DNA from: Aurelia coerulea
Taxonomy: Eukaryota; Cnidaria; Scyphozoa; Semaeostomeae; Ulmaridae
NCBI GenBank assembly: GCA_039566865.1
Contig: CM076948.1
Coordinates: forward strand, 26,225,001 to 26,289,000
Reading direction: 5' to 3'
Length of the DNA: 64,000 bases
Shown: piece after piece, positions 21,144-32,800 of the stretch
How positions within the stretch are numbered: the first letter of the stretch is position 1
How the letters are laid out: every line of letters begins with the position of its first letter
Program-made: the position numbers and the translations under genes
The notes under the pieces: model-generated
Databases searched by the model: none
Seen by the model: the letters and a program-made list of their open reading frames with translations, nothing else
What the model was told of the DNA's origin: nothing

Positions 21144-24100
21144 TTACGATAAATACAGTTTTGGAATCGGACCAGTTGGCCGGTCAGAACGGCCGGATTG
21201 TTCTGTTTTGTAACTACGTCCGTCCTCTCTGATGTATGTGACCGGTGCAGCCTCACGTTCCACTTTGCTAGCATACGCTGATGTGGGATAACTCATTGCT
21301 GGGTATTTCTGAGAAAACTGTTCTTCTGATTGGTCGTACACATTTGGCAAAACATTTTCAGGGCCCAAGTTATCCCTCGTTCTCTGTGCAAGCATTGCTG
21401 CTCTCTTTGTACTTTCAGCAATACCTCGCTCTATCTTCTCGATTTCTAATGGGTCATTCCTCGGAATATCTCGAACACCTGGAACACCTTTGTCGTCAAT
21501 CAGACTTGGTCTTTGTGCAGTATAGCTTCCTTGAGCTGTGGTATCAACTTTGTCAAAGCGTCGTCCAAGGCCGCCGTTAGAGCTGTCATATTGTTGACCG
21601 AGATCAGAATACCCACTCGGAAGGGGTTTTGTGTAATCAACACCCCCGATGCTTCCAGTGCTGAATTCCTTATAATGATCATGGCTATGATTTTCGTAAG
21701 GTGTTCTATATATCTGAGTGTTTACGTATCTAGACGTGTTTGAAGACCTGCCAGATGTCATACTATCAACTGCAACGTTCCCATAACCCTCCTTCTCCGA
21801 ATCACTACGTTCTCTATTCATACTCCTGTTATCTACCAACTGCGCTGAAGACAGCTCTATAGGTGGAAGCTTAGCCGTTCCATCGCGCAATCTGTCCAAC
21901 TCATTGCCACTTCTCCCTTGAGATTGATAATCGACTTGCGATGATGTATCGCTGAATTGTGGAGTAATCTGCTTTTCACTGCGATATATCTGAGAGCCAG
22001 GCACTTTGGAACTGGCAGTAATGAGAGCATAAGGGGCAGTGGTATGAGGAGCTTTGGCATTGGAAGTATAGCCAGTTGTGGTAATACCAGCTCCTGCGTT
22101 TGCATACAGGTCCTCGTCCTTTTCAGAACTAGCAGTAACAGATACATAAGGATGGCCTTTCACATAAGTGGTATCCGTCAGTTTCGTACTACTACCCCCT
22201 ATATTTGCATACAGGTCCTCGTCCTTTTCAGAACTGGCAGTACCAGACACATTGGAGTAGGTATCCACGTAAGTGGCATCTCCAAATGTGGTACTCCTAG
22301 TCCCCATATTTGCATACAGGTCCTCGGCTCTCTTAGAACTGGCAGTGCCCGACACATTGGAGTAGGTATCCACGTAAGTGGCATCTCCAAATGTGGTACT
22401 CCTAGTCCCCATATTTGCATACAGGTCCTCGTTGGAGTAGGCATCCCCATAAGTGGTATCTCCTAAAGTGGTACTACTACCCCCCGTGTTTGCAAATAGC
22501 TCATCATCGTTAGGGGGGTGCATGATCTTGAGTGTTGAGCCATACACTAGATTGTCAAAATCGGCTCTTTGTGCATATGTCTTGCCACTGTAGTCACTCC
22601 CATAGCCTGGAGGCACATTGCTATAAATATCAGAGGCAAATGGTTTCCGAAACTCTGTGCCTTGCCCAATTTCAGTACGATCCTTGCCTTCAAAACCATA
22701 CGTGATATCCCCAGTACTTCTCTCTGTAGATGGCGCCCAAGTTTGCCTTTCGGAGCTCCCAGTCACATACCTTGTATTTTCTCTAAGTGTTGACATCTGG
22801 CTAACAGAGTCATTTGCAATAACGTTATGTCCAGACTTTGAAGACTGTCCACCATACATCCATTCTTCGCTATCTTCTCGTGAAAACTGACCTTCCCTTC
22901 CAGCTGCATCTGATGTAAAACTGGATCTGCCTTCCATCCAAGCATCCCGCACCCTACTCACTGCACCAGCATTAGGGTACTGAGATACATGCATTGAAGA
23001 GTCGTACTGCATTCCCATTGCACCAGCAGGCTCCTCCATTCCAACCGAATCTGTACTAAAAGTAGATCTGTTTTTCATCTGGGTTTCCTGCACCCTACTT
23101 ACTGCCCCTACACCAGGATAACGGGATACATGTAACGAAGAATCGAGGTGGGTTCCTACTGAATCATTCGGCTTCTTAGTAACAACCTCCTCCCTCATAA
23201 TAGCTCCACTTCCAATTGGTGACATTCTCTTGGCCTCGTTTGATTGAAAGCGGTCAGCAATACCTTTCTCATTCATGTAATTAGCAAGGAACACATCTAC
23301 CTTATCCCTCCTCCAAGTTCCTCGATTTTTCTCGAACAAACCCTGCCAAATGCCAATTGTCGTACCCACAGCCATCCCATACCTTAGTTCCGCATCTTCA
23401 ACGACTGAAATTATTCTTTCAAATTCTAGATCACATAAATAAAGCTCGAAAGTGACTTCAGCAATCGATCTCGACACAGTCTCAAGATGTAGTTCATCTG
23501 GGAATTTGCCAGCCTTATAACCCATCGTTCTGAAAATTGTATCTGCAATTTCTGGTGCAGACTTTAAATTGTCTTTGATGAAGCACATGTAGTAGGCAGT
23601 GTATTTCTATGAAAAATGTTAATATCAAGTCAGCCGGATGCACAAAGATCCTGATGGTCAGAATCTAATCTCGTAAAGAAACCGGACAGGCCCGTAGAAA
23701 GGGGGTGGGGCAGGGGGGCTCAAGCCCCCCAATAATTTTTAAAACAATGGTGCTACGTCACAAGCATTAATTAGATGCATTGTTTTCTATTGTTTTAAAA
23801 ACAATTGCACCCCCAATCAGAAGCAGAACCGGACAAATATGGTTCAAGAACAAAACAGCTTTGCAAGCTTCGGCATTCATAGTGGGCTTAAATTAGTTCC
23901 TTCCAGCCCACTTGAAATAAATTACTGAAAAAAATGAAAGGGAAGCCTCCAATTCCGAATACCCTCAGTGATGATACAAAACATCTCAGAGCTTAGCTAT
24001 ATTCAAGCGAGGGGCAAATCACTTCTCAAAATAGCGTACGTGAGTTTTGTGATTTTAAAATCACACGTTTTTTTCTGTGGTTTTAGTGATTTTTTTGTGA

Positions 24101-27100
24101 TTTTTTCTTGTGATTTTTCTATGATTTTGTGATTTTTGTGATTTTTGTATGGTGATTTTGTGATTTTTGTGATTTTGGTGTGTGATTTTTTTGTGATTTA
24201 AGGAAGGTGTACGAAAAAAAATCAGTGATTTGCCCCTCGTATTCAAGCATAAAATAAGAACATCGGTGCACGTGTAATACCGGGTGCGCCAAAATAAACT
24301 ATGCACGTTTGGCAGGCCACAATAAATCGTACACTTGACCGATTTTGAAGATTCATGACTTAATCTTTAGCAAAAAGCCTGAATTAGATTCTAGAATTTT
24401 TTGCAAATTGTCTGCTTTCAGTTTGTAGAGCCAGACGCGAGTTTCTTGAAAGTTTCGTTTTCAAAAACAACTGAAAACATAAAAAACGTCGATCAAATTT
24501 TCTAAAGAAACGACATGAATGGACAAAGAGAAAACTTGTTCATGGTGATTTGGGATTTAGAAATTGATTAATCAATCGATATAATTAATCGATTTATAAA
24601 TCCGACAGGAATGTGCCGTTTTTCAGGGTATCGTTTTCACCGATTTTTTCTAACACAGGGTATCAAAATAAGGCAATTTTCTAGAGCAAGTTTCTAAAAC
24701 GAGTCAAAAGAGGATATTTTGTTTGATTGGGTCATTTTTCCGTTTTTAGAGTGTACTTTTCACTAATTTCTTCTGGAATCGATTATCATTTGGAGCGAAA
24801 AATTCTGGAGCAGGGTAAGAAAAAGATTTTCATAGGCAGACCCCTGTACAAATTAAAGTCAGATACCCCCCCCTCTTCCGAGGTAGTATTATATCATGTA
24901 GCGTAAAGTTTAAATGAATGTAAAGAAAATAAGAGCAAAGGTGAATACCTTGATTATTCTGTATTCCTTCTGATCTGTGTACTGATACAAATTGAATGCA
25001 TATGGCAACATATATTGAAAAGCTGCTCTTGCATCTTTCAGTTTCTTCACAGTTAGGCCGCCTTCGTTAATTAGGTCATCAATATAGGAACTGACAATTA
25101 TATATCTGAATTTGTAGCCAGATTCAAGATGCTGGTAGCACTGAGATTCAAACTTTGCTCTGTCTTCTTTCTGGGATGACCAATATGGTATCAATTCTTT
25201 GAACCTTTGAAACATTATGGCACCTAAAACAGAGTAAAATAAATATAAAGTTTTGCGTTTTATATATTCTTGTCTGTACTTATCTTCGGATATTCAGACT
25301 ATCAGCAGAAGTAAATATGCCTGTATATGAATAAAGGAAAGGAAGACCCAAATGCAAGCTTTGTTTCCTTAAAACAATTTGAAAAAGGAAAGACACATTA
25401 CCAGTGTTGATCGTTAGATCCGAAGATGCTGGCAGTGAAGAATGAATGAACAAATTTGTGGGAAGAAACATCCAACAAACACAACAAAAAAACAACAGCA
25501 AATGTGTGTGAATTATATATGTTACCAATGTTTTGTTCTGCCATGCAGGACTTATTTTAGACTGACGACGTGATTCCTTGTATTCGTTCAACATTTTCAA
25601 TCTGATGTTTCTATTTTCACTCATACAAGGAGTCACAACCAAACAGATTCAAAACAGAGACTAAAATCTTACAAAAGATCTGAAAAAAATTGAACTTCTT
25701 CCATCCTTCGATCGTCGATTTAAAGTCGAACCTCGCTTCGAACGTCATTTTGAACGTCATTTCGCTTTGAAAAGTCGAACTTTGATTTATTCAACCAACC
25801 AAGCACTAGTAATGGGCATGTGGTGTGTGTGACCTTATTAAGAAAGTAGCGATCTGATTGGTCCCACCGTAAAGGTGGCAGAGATGGCCTAAATTAGTCT
25901 GCGTTTTGAAGCTGTATTGTCATGAGTCTCAGTTTGAAGCCATAACATCATCCAATTCAATGCCGAAAACTGAGACTTGTGTCATCAGTCAAGACTTATT
26001 TTGAGCTGTTATATTCAGGATTTAAATATTGGTAGCATATTTAATTCATACACATTTGCTGGTTGTTTTTGTTGTCGTGTAGCGGTGTTTCTGCCTTAGA
26101 ATGTCATCTTCTTCTCTCTGTATATTCTGGAAATAATTTTCTTTGATGTTATGTTTGAGCACATTCTGATAAGAATCCTTCCAAACAAGAATTCTTAAGA
26201 TTTACAATATTTTCTTAAAAATTATTAAGAATTTTCAGGCAAAAAAAAGGGTTTGTATTTACACACTGGGTGTGCCAAAAAAATCCATTTTGGCAGGTTT
26301 CAAAGATTTATGACTTAAAGTGAATGAATGGAGCTAAGTAGAGAGGCAATTTATAAATAGGACAAAGAAACTCCTAGGCACATTATTGTTCCTCTGGCTA
26401 AACAATATCAACGAATGTCTCGAATCATCAAATACGATAGGCTAATAATAGAATACCCAGACTCCTTCTGTGCAGAGCTTTTATCTCTGTTGATTCTCTT
26501 TAATCTTTAGCAAACAGCCTGAATTAGATCGTAGGATTTTTGCAATTTTCTTTACTTTCTGCCTCTAGAGTGATGCATAAGCAAATTTCTTAAAATTTTC
26601 GCTTTCAAAAACACTGAAAACAATTAAATTTAAAAGCGTTGATCAAATTTTCTTAAGACTTGACTTGAATGGACCAAGAGAATTTGTTTTGTAGTGATTT
26701 AAGGATTTAGAAATAAATTAGCTGTAATCAACTGCATGTGATTTTGTTGAGAAATCCTGGAGTAGTGAGACTCTACTCACACAGGATCAACCCCAAAGGG
26801 GGTAAATCCAAAACTGGCATTTATGGAGCAGCATTTTGTTTACATAAAACATTCGGGCTTTCCCCACTACTTGTGCCAATTTTGATTCGCTAGAAAAGCA
26901 TTCTACTTTGGGATCAATCCTGTTTGGGGTTGATTCTGACTTGTGTAAATGGGAGCAAAGGACAGGACATAAACTGGTACGGATAGAAATAATGCTAATT
27001 CCTTTGTTTGTCAACTGTTTGCTTTGTGCACAAAATGAGAGGCCTTAGTGCCATGAAATTGGAAACAATTCTCTAGATTCAAAATAACATTAAAAGAGAA

Positions 27101-28512
27101 ATTGTGATGCCCAGCCAAACTTCATATTTTTCCATTTGAATGGTCAGTCATATGATATGAACAACTGATGATTCTTGTGTGGCCTGCCATGTGACTTCTG
27201 ACCTGGGTGGAAAGTTCGCTTTTACCACACAAAAGGTTTATGCCACACCAGTTGCTCTAAACGCTAAGACCATTGCTCTACCAGTCTTCGAAGTTGCTCT
27301 ACACCAAAAATCTCCAGCGTTACAAACACAATATTGCAGAGTATGGTAGTTTCAACAAGATCTTAGGTGTGCAAACCCAAGTTTCTTTTGCTTCATATTG
27401 TTAGTTTTGAATCAAACCTTACTGTTCTCCTCGGCTGTGCAAGTTCCACACTCTGTAGACTGGGCCTGCCTTACTTGTTTTATCATAATTAACTATTGTT
27501 TACTTGGGTGGGTATTATCACTGTTATTGTGTACTTGTTTACACTGACATAACAAGGGCAGATTTCGTAAAATAAATAAAATGCCCGCGGCAGATGTGTA
27601 GATGCATCCTTCTTCTTTCGATCTACGCTCATGTTTGCCCTTAAAAACAGTTTCTGGAATGCACAACGAGCGAGCTAGCTACCTGCTTTTCAAAAAAACT
27701 TTTGCGGCTTTGTTTGCTTTGAATTGCTGGTTGATAGAATTTCCTTTGTCTGCAATCGCTAATCGCATTGAATTGAGGTGTCAACAAAAGCAACTCGTGC
27801 TATTGTATTACAAAATCTGCCCTTGTTCACTGACATAAATTAAAAAGCAGCCAACCAGTGGCGGCGGACACTGAGGGGCAGGGGGAGCTAACGTCCCCCC
27901 CCCCAGTATTGGCTAGAACAAAGATCTTTAGTTTGAAAACAATAGAAATGAACAATGATTTTTCAACTGACACAATAGCTTCACCCTCCCCAATATTTGG
28001 CAAGGTGACCGTCACAGCAGCCAACATAATAATCCCTTATATTAACGAACCAACTTAAAGCTGTACCTCAGTTTGAAATTGAAGGCTGAAAGGCAGCTGT
28101 GATCTAACATAATAAGCAACGGACAGAACTTACTGCCATCATGATGATGTTGAAGGCCCAGCTCAGCAGTCTTCTTCCTTCTCATAGGCTCAGATGGGAC
28201 GACTTTATTATAGCCTATTTCCTTGCAACGGCTTTCAAACACCTCTTTGATGTGCAAAAAGATCTTATCACAGTGAACAATTCTCTGAAATTCTGTGAAC
28301 GCTTCGCTCGTCGGACTTCGTTTGATCGCATCTAAAAGAATATTCCAACCGGACACCCAATCTTGCTTCTGCAACTTGCGCAATATCAGCCTATATTCTA
28401 AATCACTAATTTTGAATCTCAAGGCTTCTAATACATTTCTAATACCTGGCGAATGAATAAAGTAAGGTCTAAGATGCTCTAACACATAAGTTTCTTTACC
28501 TCTTTTCTCCAT
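21144..28512 (-). CDS. 1,038-residue adaptor-like protein: helical CARD-like N-terminus, Y-x-N repeat tail
   Basis: Three minus-strand exons: 28512-28134, 25223-24949 and 23606-21144. Borders are GGCA|GTAAGT, TTTTAG|GTGCCA, ATCAAG|GTATTC and TTCATAG|AAATAC, with matching phases 1 and 0. The start MEKRGKE has AAAA before the ATG. Residues about 13-80 are helical and resemble a CARD (VLEALRFKISDLEYRLIL, then WNILLDAIKRS). About 128-345 is a second helical region. The rest, about 690 residues, is low-complexity and rich in Ser, Thr, Tyr and Gly. At about 590-735 four to five 26-39-residue repeats carry LYANM, LYANI and TYSNV; further Y-x-N motifs include IYSNV and GYGNV. Phosphorylated Y-x-N is the binding site of Grb2-type SH2 domains. 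Likely a cytoplasmic signalling scaffold. The CARD call is by eye and uncertain, and no orthologue is recognised. Confidence 0.65.
22065..22505 (-). repeat. Tandem coding repeat of about 105 bp inside the Y-x-N gene
   Basis: Two central units are nearly identical at the DNA level, including GCATACAGGTCCTCG and the CCAAATGTGGTACTCCTAGT block. The flanking units are more diverged. Each unit encodes about 35 residues starting DLYAN. The sharp identity of the central units points to recent duplication or gene conversion. Confidence 0.8.
22890..23165 (-). repeat. Two-copy coding repeat in the Y-x-N gene
   Basis: Two successive blocks encode SLHVSRYPGVGAVSRVQE.. and SMHVSQYPNAGAVSRVRD.., each followed by a Ser/Thr-rich FSTDSVG or FTSDAAG end. 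The period is about 50 residues. The DNA copies have diverged, so this duplication is older than the one at 22,065-22,505. Confidence 0.7.
24008..24239. mobile_element. hAT-like MITE filled with GTGATTTT repeats
   Basis: The ends CGAGGGGCAAATCACT and its exact inverse are flanked by the 8-bp direct repeat TATTCAAG (24000-24007 and 24240-24247). The whole interior is an irregular array of TGTGATTTTT words. It lies in intron 2 of the Y-x-N gene. Confidence 0.8.
24285..24590. repeat. Dispersed repeat, copy 1
   Basis: It shares blocks with 26,265-26,735 in the same orientation, including CTTTAGCAAA.AGCCTGAATT, TTTCAAAAAC.ACTGAAAAC and GATCAAATTTTCT. It is unclassified and has no coding capacity. 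Confidence 0.6.
26265..26735. repeat. Dispersed repeat, copy 2, with an insertion
   Basis: It matches 24,285-24,590 but is interrupted by about 170 bp containing AAACTCCTAGGCAC and ACTCCTTCTGTGCAGAGCTT. The reverse complement of the latter part recurs near 63,500, and a relative of the first part lies near 28,850, so the insert is itself a dispersed repeat. Confidence 0.55.
27551..27837. mobile_element. Full-length MITE with AACAAGGG ends and a 9-bp target duplication
   Basis: The left end AACAAGGGCAGATTTCGTAA and the right end are inverted copies with one mismatch. The 9-bp direct repeat CACTGACAT lies at 27542-27550 and 27838-27846. It is the best-preserved member of a family with broken copies at 14,520 and inside 18,007-18,885. 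The 9-bp duplication suggests a Mutator-like (MULE) origin. Its plus-strand 78-codon frame is incidental. Confidence 0.8.
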
Positions 28513-28623
28513 TTTTGCAGGAAATCTTGTTTCTCTGGTGACCAGTTTCTGTTTCTCTTTCAGGAAGAAGATTGGATGCGATACGAAACGAAAGTGAAAA
28601 CATTGAGCAAGTCTCGTTTTCAA

Positions 28624-29039
28624 ACAAAACCTGCAGATCGCACGAGCATGCGCAAAGATCTACAGCGATATTGGTGGGACAAATTCAACTTTTTTCTGTT
28701 CCAGATCTCAACTTCCACACTTTTCATATGATAATGAAATTAAGGTCCGGAGCTGATAGGCAGTTTCTTAAACTTTTAGGCCATTTTGCTACCGGCAGTG
28801 TGTTAAAGTGAATGACCTGAGATACCTATATTATATAGCGCTTGTCTATAAATGTGACAAAGAAACTCCTAATCCCTCTATTGTTTTCTTCAGCATTGCT
28901 TTCATTCGCCTAGAGCTGGATTATCAAATACAATAGCCTATTTATAAATCTATGAGATCTCATCTTTTAACTCAGGTTATTCACTTTAACTTTGTTGTGT
29001 CCAAAGGGCACCCAAATTACTTATTAAGATCTCAAGACA
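28624..29039. other. 5' flank of the Y-x-N gene
   Basis: The promoter should lie in or near here. No TATA box stands out. A fragment related to the dispersed repeat at 26,340 (ACAAAGAAACTCCTA) lies near 28,855. Confidence 0.35.
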
Positions 29040-29620
29040 AGTACCTTCGTAAGATCTCAAATCGTGGTATATTTTTAAAAACATTTGAAACCTCATCAGG
29101 TTAATGAGGTTCAAATGATAGTAAAGTTTCAAGAGAAAATGAAGACAGAGCAGAGTCTATGAATGAAACCTTATGAACTTAAAATGAATATATCGGATAT
29201 GAAACTTGGTTTGATTCAATTCATTCAAAACATGGTAGCTTTTTCAAAATATTTGAAACCTCATCAGGTTAATGAGGTTTAAATGATAGTAAACTTACAA
29301 GACAAAGTGAAGACAGAGCACAGTCTATGGTTGAAATCTTATGAATTTATAATGAATAGATCGGATATGAAACTTGGATTAATTCAATTCATTCACAACT
29401 TGGTTTATTTTTCAAAACATTTGAAACCTCATCAGGTTAATGAGGTTCAATTGATAGTAAACTTACAAGAGAAAATGAAGACAGAACACAGTCTATCGTT
29501 GAAATCTTAAGAATTTATAATGAATCGATCGGATAAGAAACATTGTTTGATTTAATTAATTCAAAACGTGGTATATCTTTTAAAACATTTGAAACCTCAT
29601 CAGGTTAATGATGTTCAAGT
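29040..29620 (+). repeat. 168-bp tandem repeat, about four copies, partly open on the plus strand
   Basis: CATCAGGTTAATGAGG recurs at 29,094, 29,262, 29,430 and (one change) 29,598, an exact 168-bp period. The plus strand is largely open in one frame of 56 residues per unit (QFIHNLVYFSKHLKPHQVNE, then LQEKMKTEHSL), with occasional stops. It directly adjoins the edge of the 162-bp array, but the sequences are not obviously related. No known family. Confidence 0.75.
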
Positions 29621-29896
29621 GAGAGAAGACATCATTTAATGCAATATAAGAATAGTCTATCTGAAAGGGGGCATTAGAATTGTTACGGACTTTGGAAAAG
29701 TTTAATATCTCTGCTCTTAAAATAGTTACAGAAATCTAAGGGACGTGTTTAAAATCGGCATTCAATTCTCCATCGAAACATTGCTAGAAGAAATCAATTC
29801 GTGCATTATAAAAGAATGTATATGAAATGGAACATTAGAAACGCTACGGTCTTTGGAAAAGTTTAATATCTCTACTCCTAAAATAGTTACAGAAAT

Positions 29897-32800
29897 CTAA
29901 GGGACAAGTTTGAAATCACCATCCAATTCTGCATCGAAACGTTGCTCGAAGAAATCAATTAATTCGATATATGAATAATCTTTCAGAAATGGGACAATGT
30001 CTATTTAGATGATGCAATTGCTGAGTTCTATGGAAAAGTTAAATATCTCTGCTCCTAAGATACTTAAAGAATTGTGAATGACTTTTTTGAAATCAGCATT
30101 CAATTTTGCATCGACACATTGCTGAAAGATATCATTTATTGCAGTATAAGAGTAATCATTCTGAATTGATACGTTAGAATCGTAACAATTTATCTTAAAG
30201 TTAAATATATCTGCTCCTAAAATACTTAGAGACTTCTTATTGACATTTTTGAAATCAGCATTCAATTCTGCATCGACACATTGCTGAAAGAAATCATTTA
30301 TTGCAATATAAGAGTAATCATTCTGAATTGATACGTTACAATCGTAACAATTTATCTTTCAGTTTATCTCTGCTCCTAAAATACTTACAGACTTCTTATT
30401 GACATTTTTGAAATCAGCATTCAATTCTGCATCAACACATTGCTGAAAGATATCATTTATTGCAGTATAAGAGTAATCATTCTGAATTGATACGTTACAA
30501 TCGTAACAATCTATCTTAAAGTTAAATATATCTGCTCCTAAAATACTTAGAGACTTCTTATTGACATTTTTGAAATCAGCATTCAATTCTGCATCGACAC
30601 ATTGCTGAAAGAAATCATTTATTGCAATATAAGAGTAATCATTCTGAATTGATACGTTAGAATCGGAGCAATCTATCTTAAAGTTAAATATATCTGCTCC
30701 TAAAATACTTACAGACTTCTTATTGACATTTTTGAAATCAGCATTCAATTCTGCATCAACACATTGCTGAAAGATATCATTTATTGCAATATAAGAGTAA
30801 TCATTCTGAATTGATACGTTAGAATCGTAACCATCTATCTTAAAGTTAAATATCTCTGCTCCTAAAATACTCACAGACTTCCTATTGACATTTTTGAAAT
30901 CAGCATTCAATTCTGCATCGACACATTGCTGAAAGAAATCATTTATTGCAATATAAGAGTAATCATTCTGAATTGATACGTTAGAATCGTAACAATTTAT
31001 CTTAAAGTTAAATATCTCTGCTCCTAAAATACTTACAGACTTCTTATTGACATCTTTGAAATCAGCATTCAATTCTGCATCGTCACATTGCTGAAAGAAA
31101 TCATTTATTGCAATATAAGAGTAATCATTCTGAATTGATACGTTAGAATCGTAACAATTTATCTTAAAGTTAAATATCTCTGCTCCTAAAATACTTACAG
31201 ACTTCTTATTGACATCTTTGAAATCAGCATTCAATTCTGCATCGTCACATTGCTGAAAGAAATCATTTAATGCAATAGAAGAGTAATCATTCTTAATTGA
31301 TGCGTTAGAATCGTAACAGTCTATCTTAAAGTTAAATATCTCTGCTCCTAAAATACTTACAGACTTCTTATTGACATTTTTGAAATCAGCATTCAATTCC
31401 GTATCGACAAATTGCTGAAAGAAATCATTTATTGCAATATAAGAGTAATCATTCTGAATTGATACGTTAGAATCGGAGCAATCTATCTTAAAGTTAAATA
31501 TATCTGCTCCTAAAATACTTACAGACTTCTTATTGACATTTTTGAAATCAGCATTCAATTCTGCATCGACACATTGCTGAAAGAAATCATTTATTGCAAT
31601 ATAAGAGTAATCATTCTGAATTGATACGTTACAATCGTAACAATCTATCTTAAAGTTAAATATATCTGCTCCTAAAATAAAAACAGACATCTTATTGACA
31701 TTTTTGAAATCAGCATTCAATTCTGTATCGACACATTGCTGAAAGAAATCATTTAATGCAATAGAAGAGTAATCATTCTGAATTGATACGCTACAATCGT
31801 AACAATCTATCTTAAGGTTAAATATATCTGCTCCTAAAATAAAAACAGACTTCTTATTGACATTTTTGAAATCAGCATTCAATTCTGCATCGTCACATTG
31901 CTGAAAGAAATCATTTAATGCAATATAAGAGCAATCATTCTGAATTGATACATTACAATCGTAACAATCTATCTTAAAGTTAAATATATCTGCTCCTAAA
32001 ATACTTACAGACTTCTTATTGACATTTTTTAAATCAGCATTCAATTCTGCATCGACACATTGCTGAAAGAAAACGTTTATTGCAATATAAGAGTAATCAT
32101 TCTGAATTGATACATTAGAATCGTAACAATTTATCTTAAAGTTAAATATCTCTGCTCCTAAAATACTTACAGACTTCTTATTGACATTTTTGAAATCAGC
32201 ATTCAATTCTGCATCGACACATTGCTGAAAGAAATCATTTATTGCAATATAAGAGTAATCATTCTGAATTGATACGTTACAATCGTAACAATCTATCTTA
32301 AAGTTAAATATATCTGCTCCTAAAATACTTACAGACTTCTTATTGACATTTTTGAAATCAGCATTCAATTCTGCATCGACACATTGCTGAAAGAAATCAT
32401 TTAATGCAATAGAAGAGTAATCATTCTTAATTGATGCGTTAGAATCGTAACAGTCTATCTTAAAGTTAAATATCTCTGCTCCTAAAATACTTACAGACTT
32501 CTTATTGACATTTTTGAAATCAACATTCAATTCCGTATCGACAAATTGCTGAAAGAAATCATTTATTGCAATATAAGAGTAATCATTCTGAATTGATACG
32601 TTAGAATCGGAGCAATCTATCTTAAAGTTAAATATATCTGCTCCTAAAATACTTACAGACTTCTTATTGACATTTTTGAAATCAGCATTCAATTCTGCAT
32701 CGACACATTGCTGAAAGAAATCATTTATTGCAATATAAGAGTAATCATTCTGAATTGATACATTAGAATCGTAACAATTTATCTTAAAGTTAAATATCTC

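Larger units (their letters stand above)
25224..28133 (-). other. Intron 1 of the Y-x-N gene (2.9 kb)
   Basis: It holds the dispersed repeat copy at 26,265-26,735, the element at 27,551-27,837 and a C-run repeat near 27,860-28,030. The frame at 25,526-25,624 (MSENRNIRLK..) ends at a possible donor, but its phase does not fit exon 2. Confidence 0.55.

Noticed and set aside
22199..22450. Open frames opposite or inside the Y-x-N repeats (CMQIWGLGVPHLEMPLTWIP)
   Set aside because: They are shadows of the 105-bp coding repeat in another frame.
24061..24306. Lys/His/Asn-rich 81-codon frame
   Set aside because: It is a translation of the GTGATTTT simple repeat inside the hAT-like MITE.
25526..25624. 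Alternative first exon of the Y-x-N gene (MSENRNIRLK..)
   Set aside because: It ends at a plausible GTAACA donor but in phase 0, while the next exon needs phase 1. Joining would give a stop after three codons, so I left it out of the gene model.
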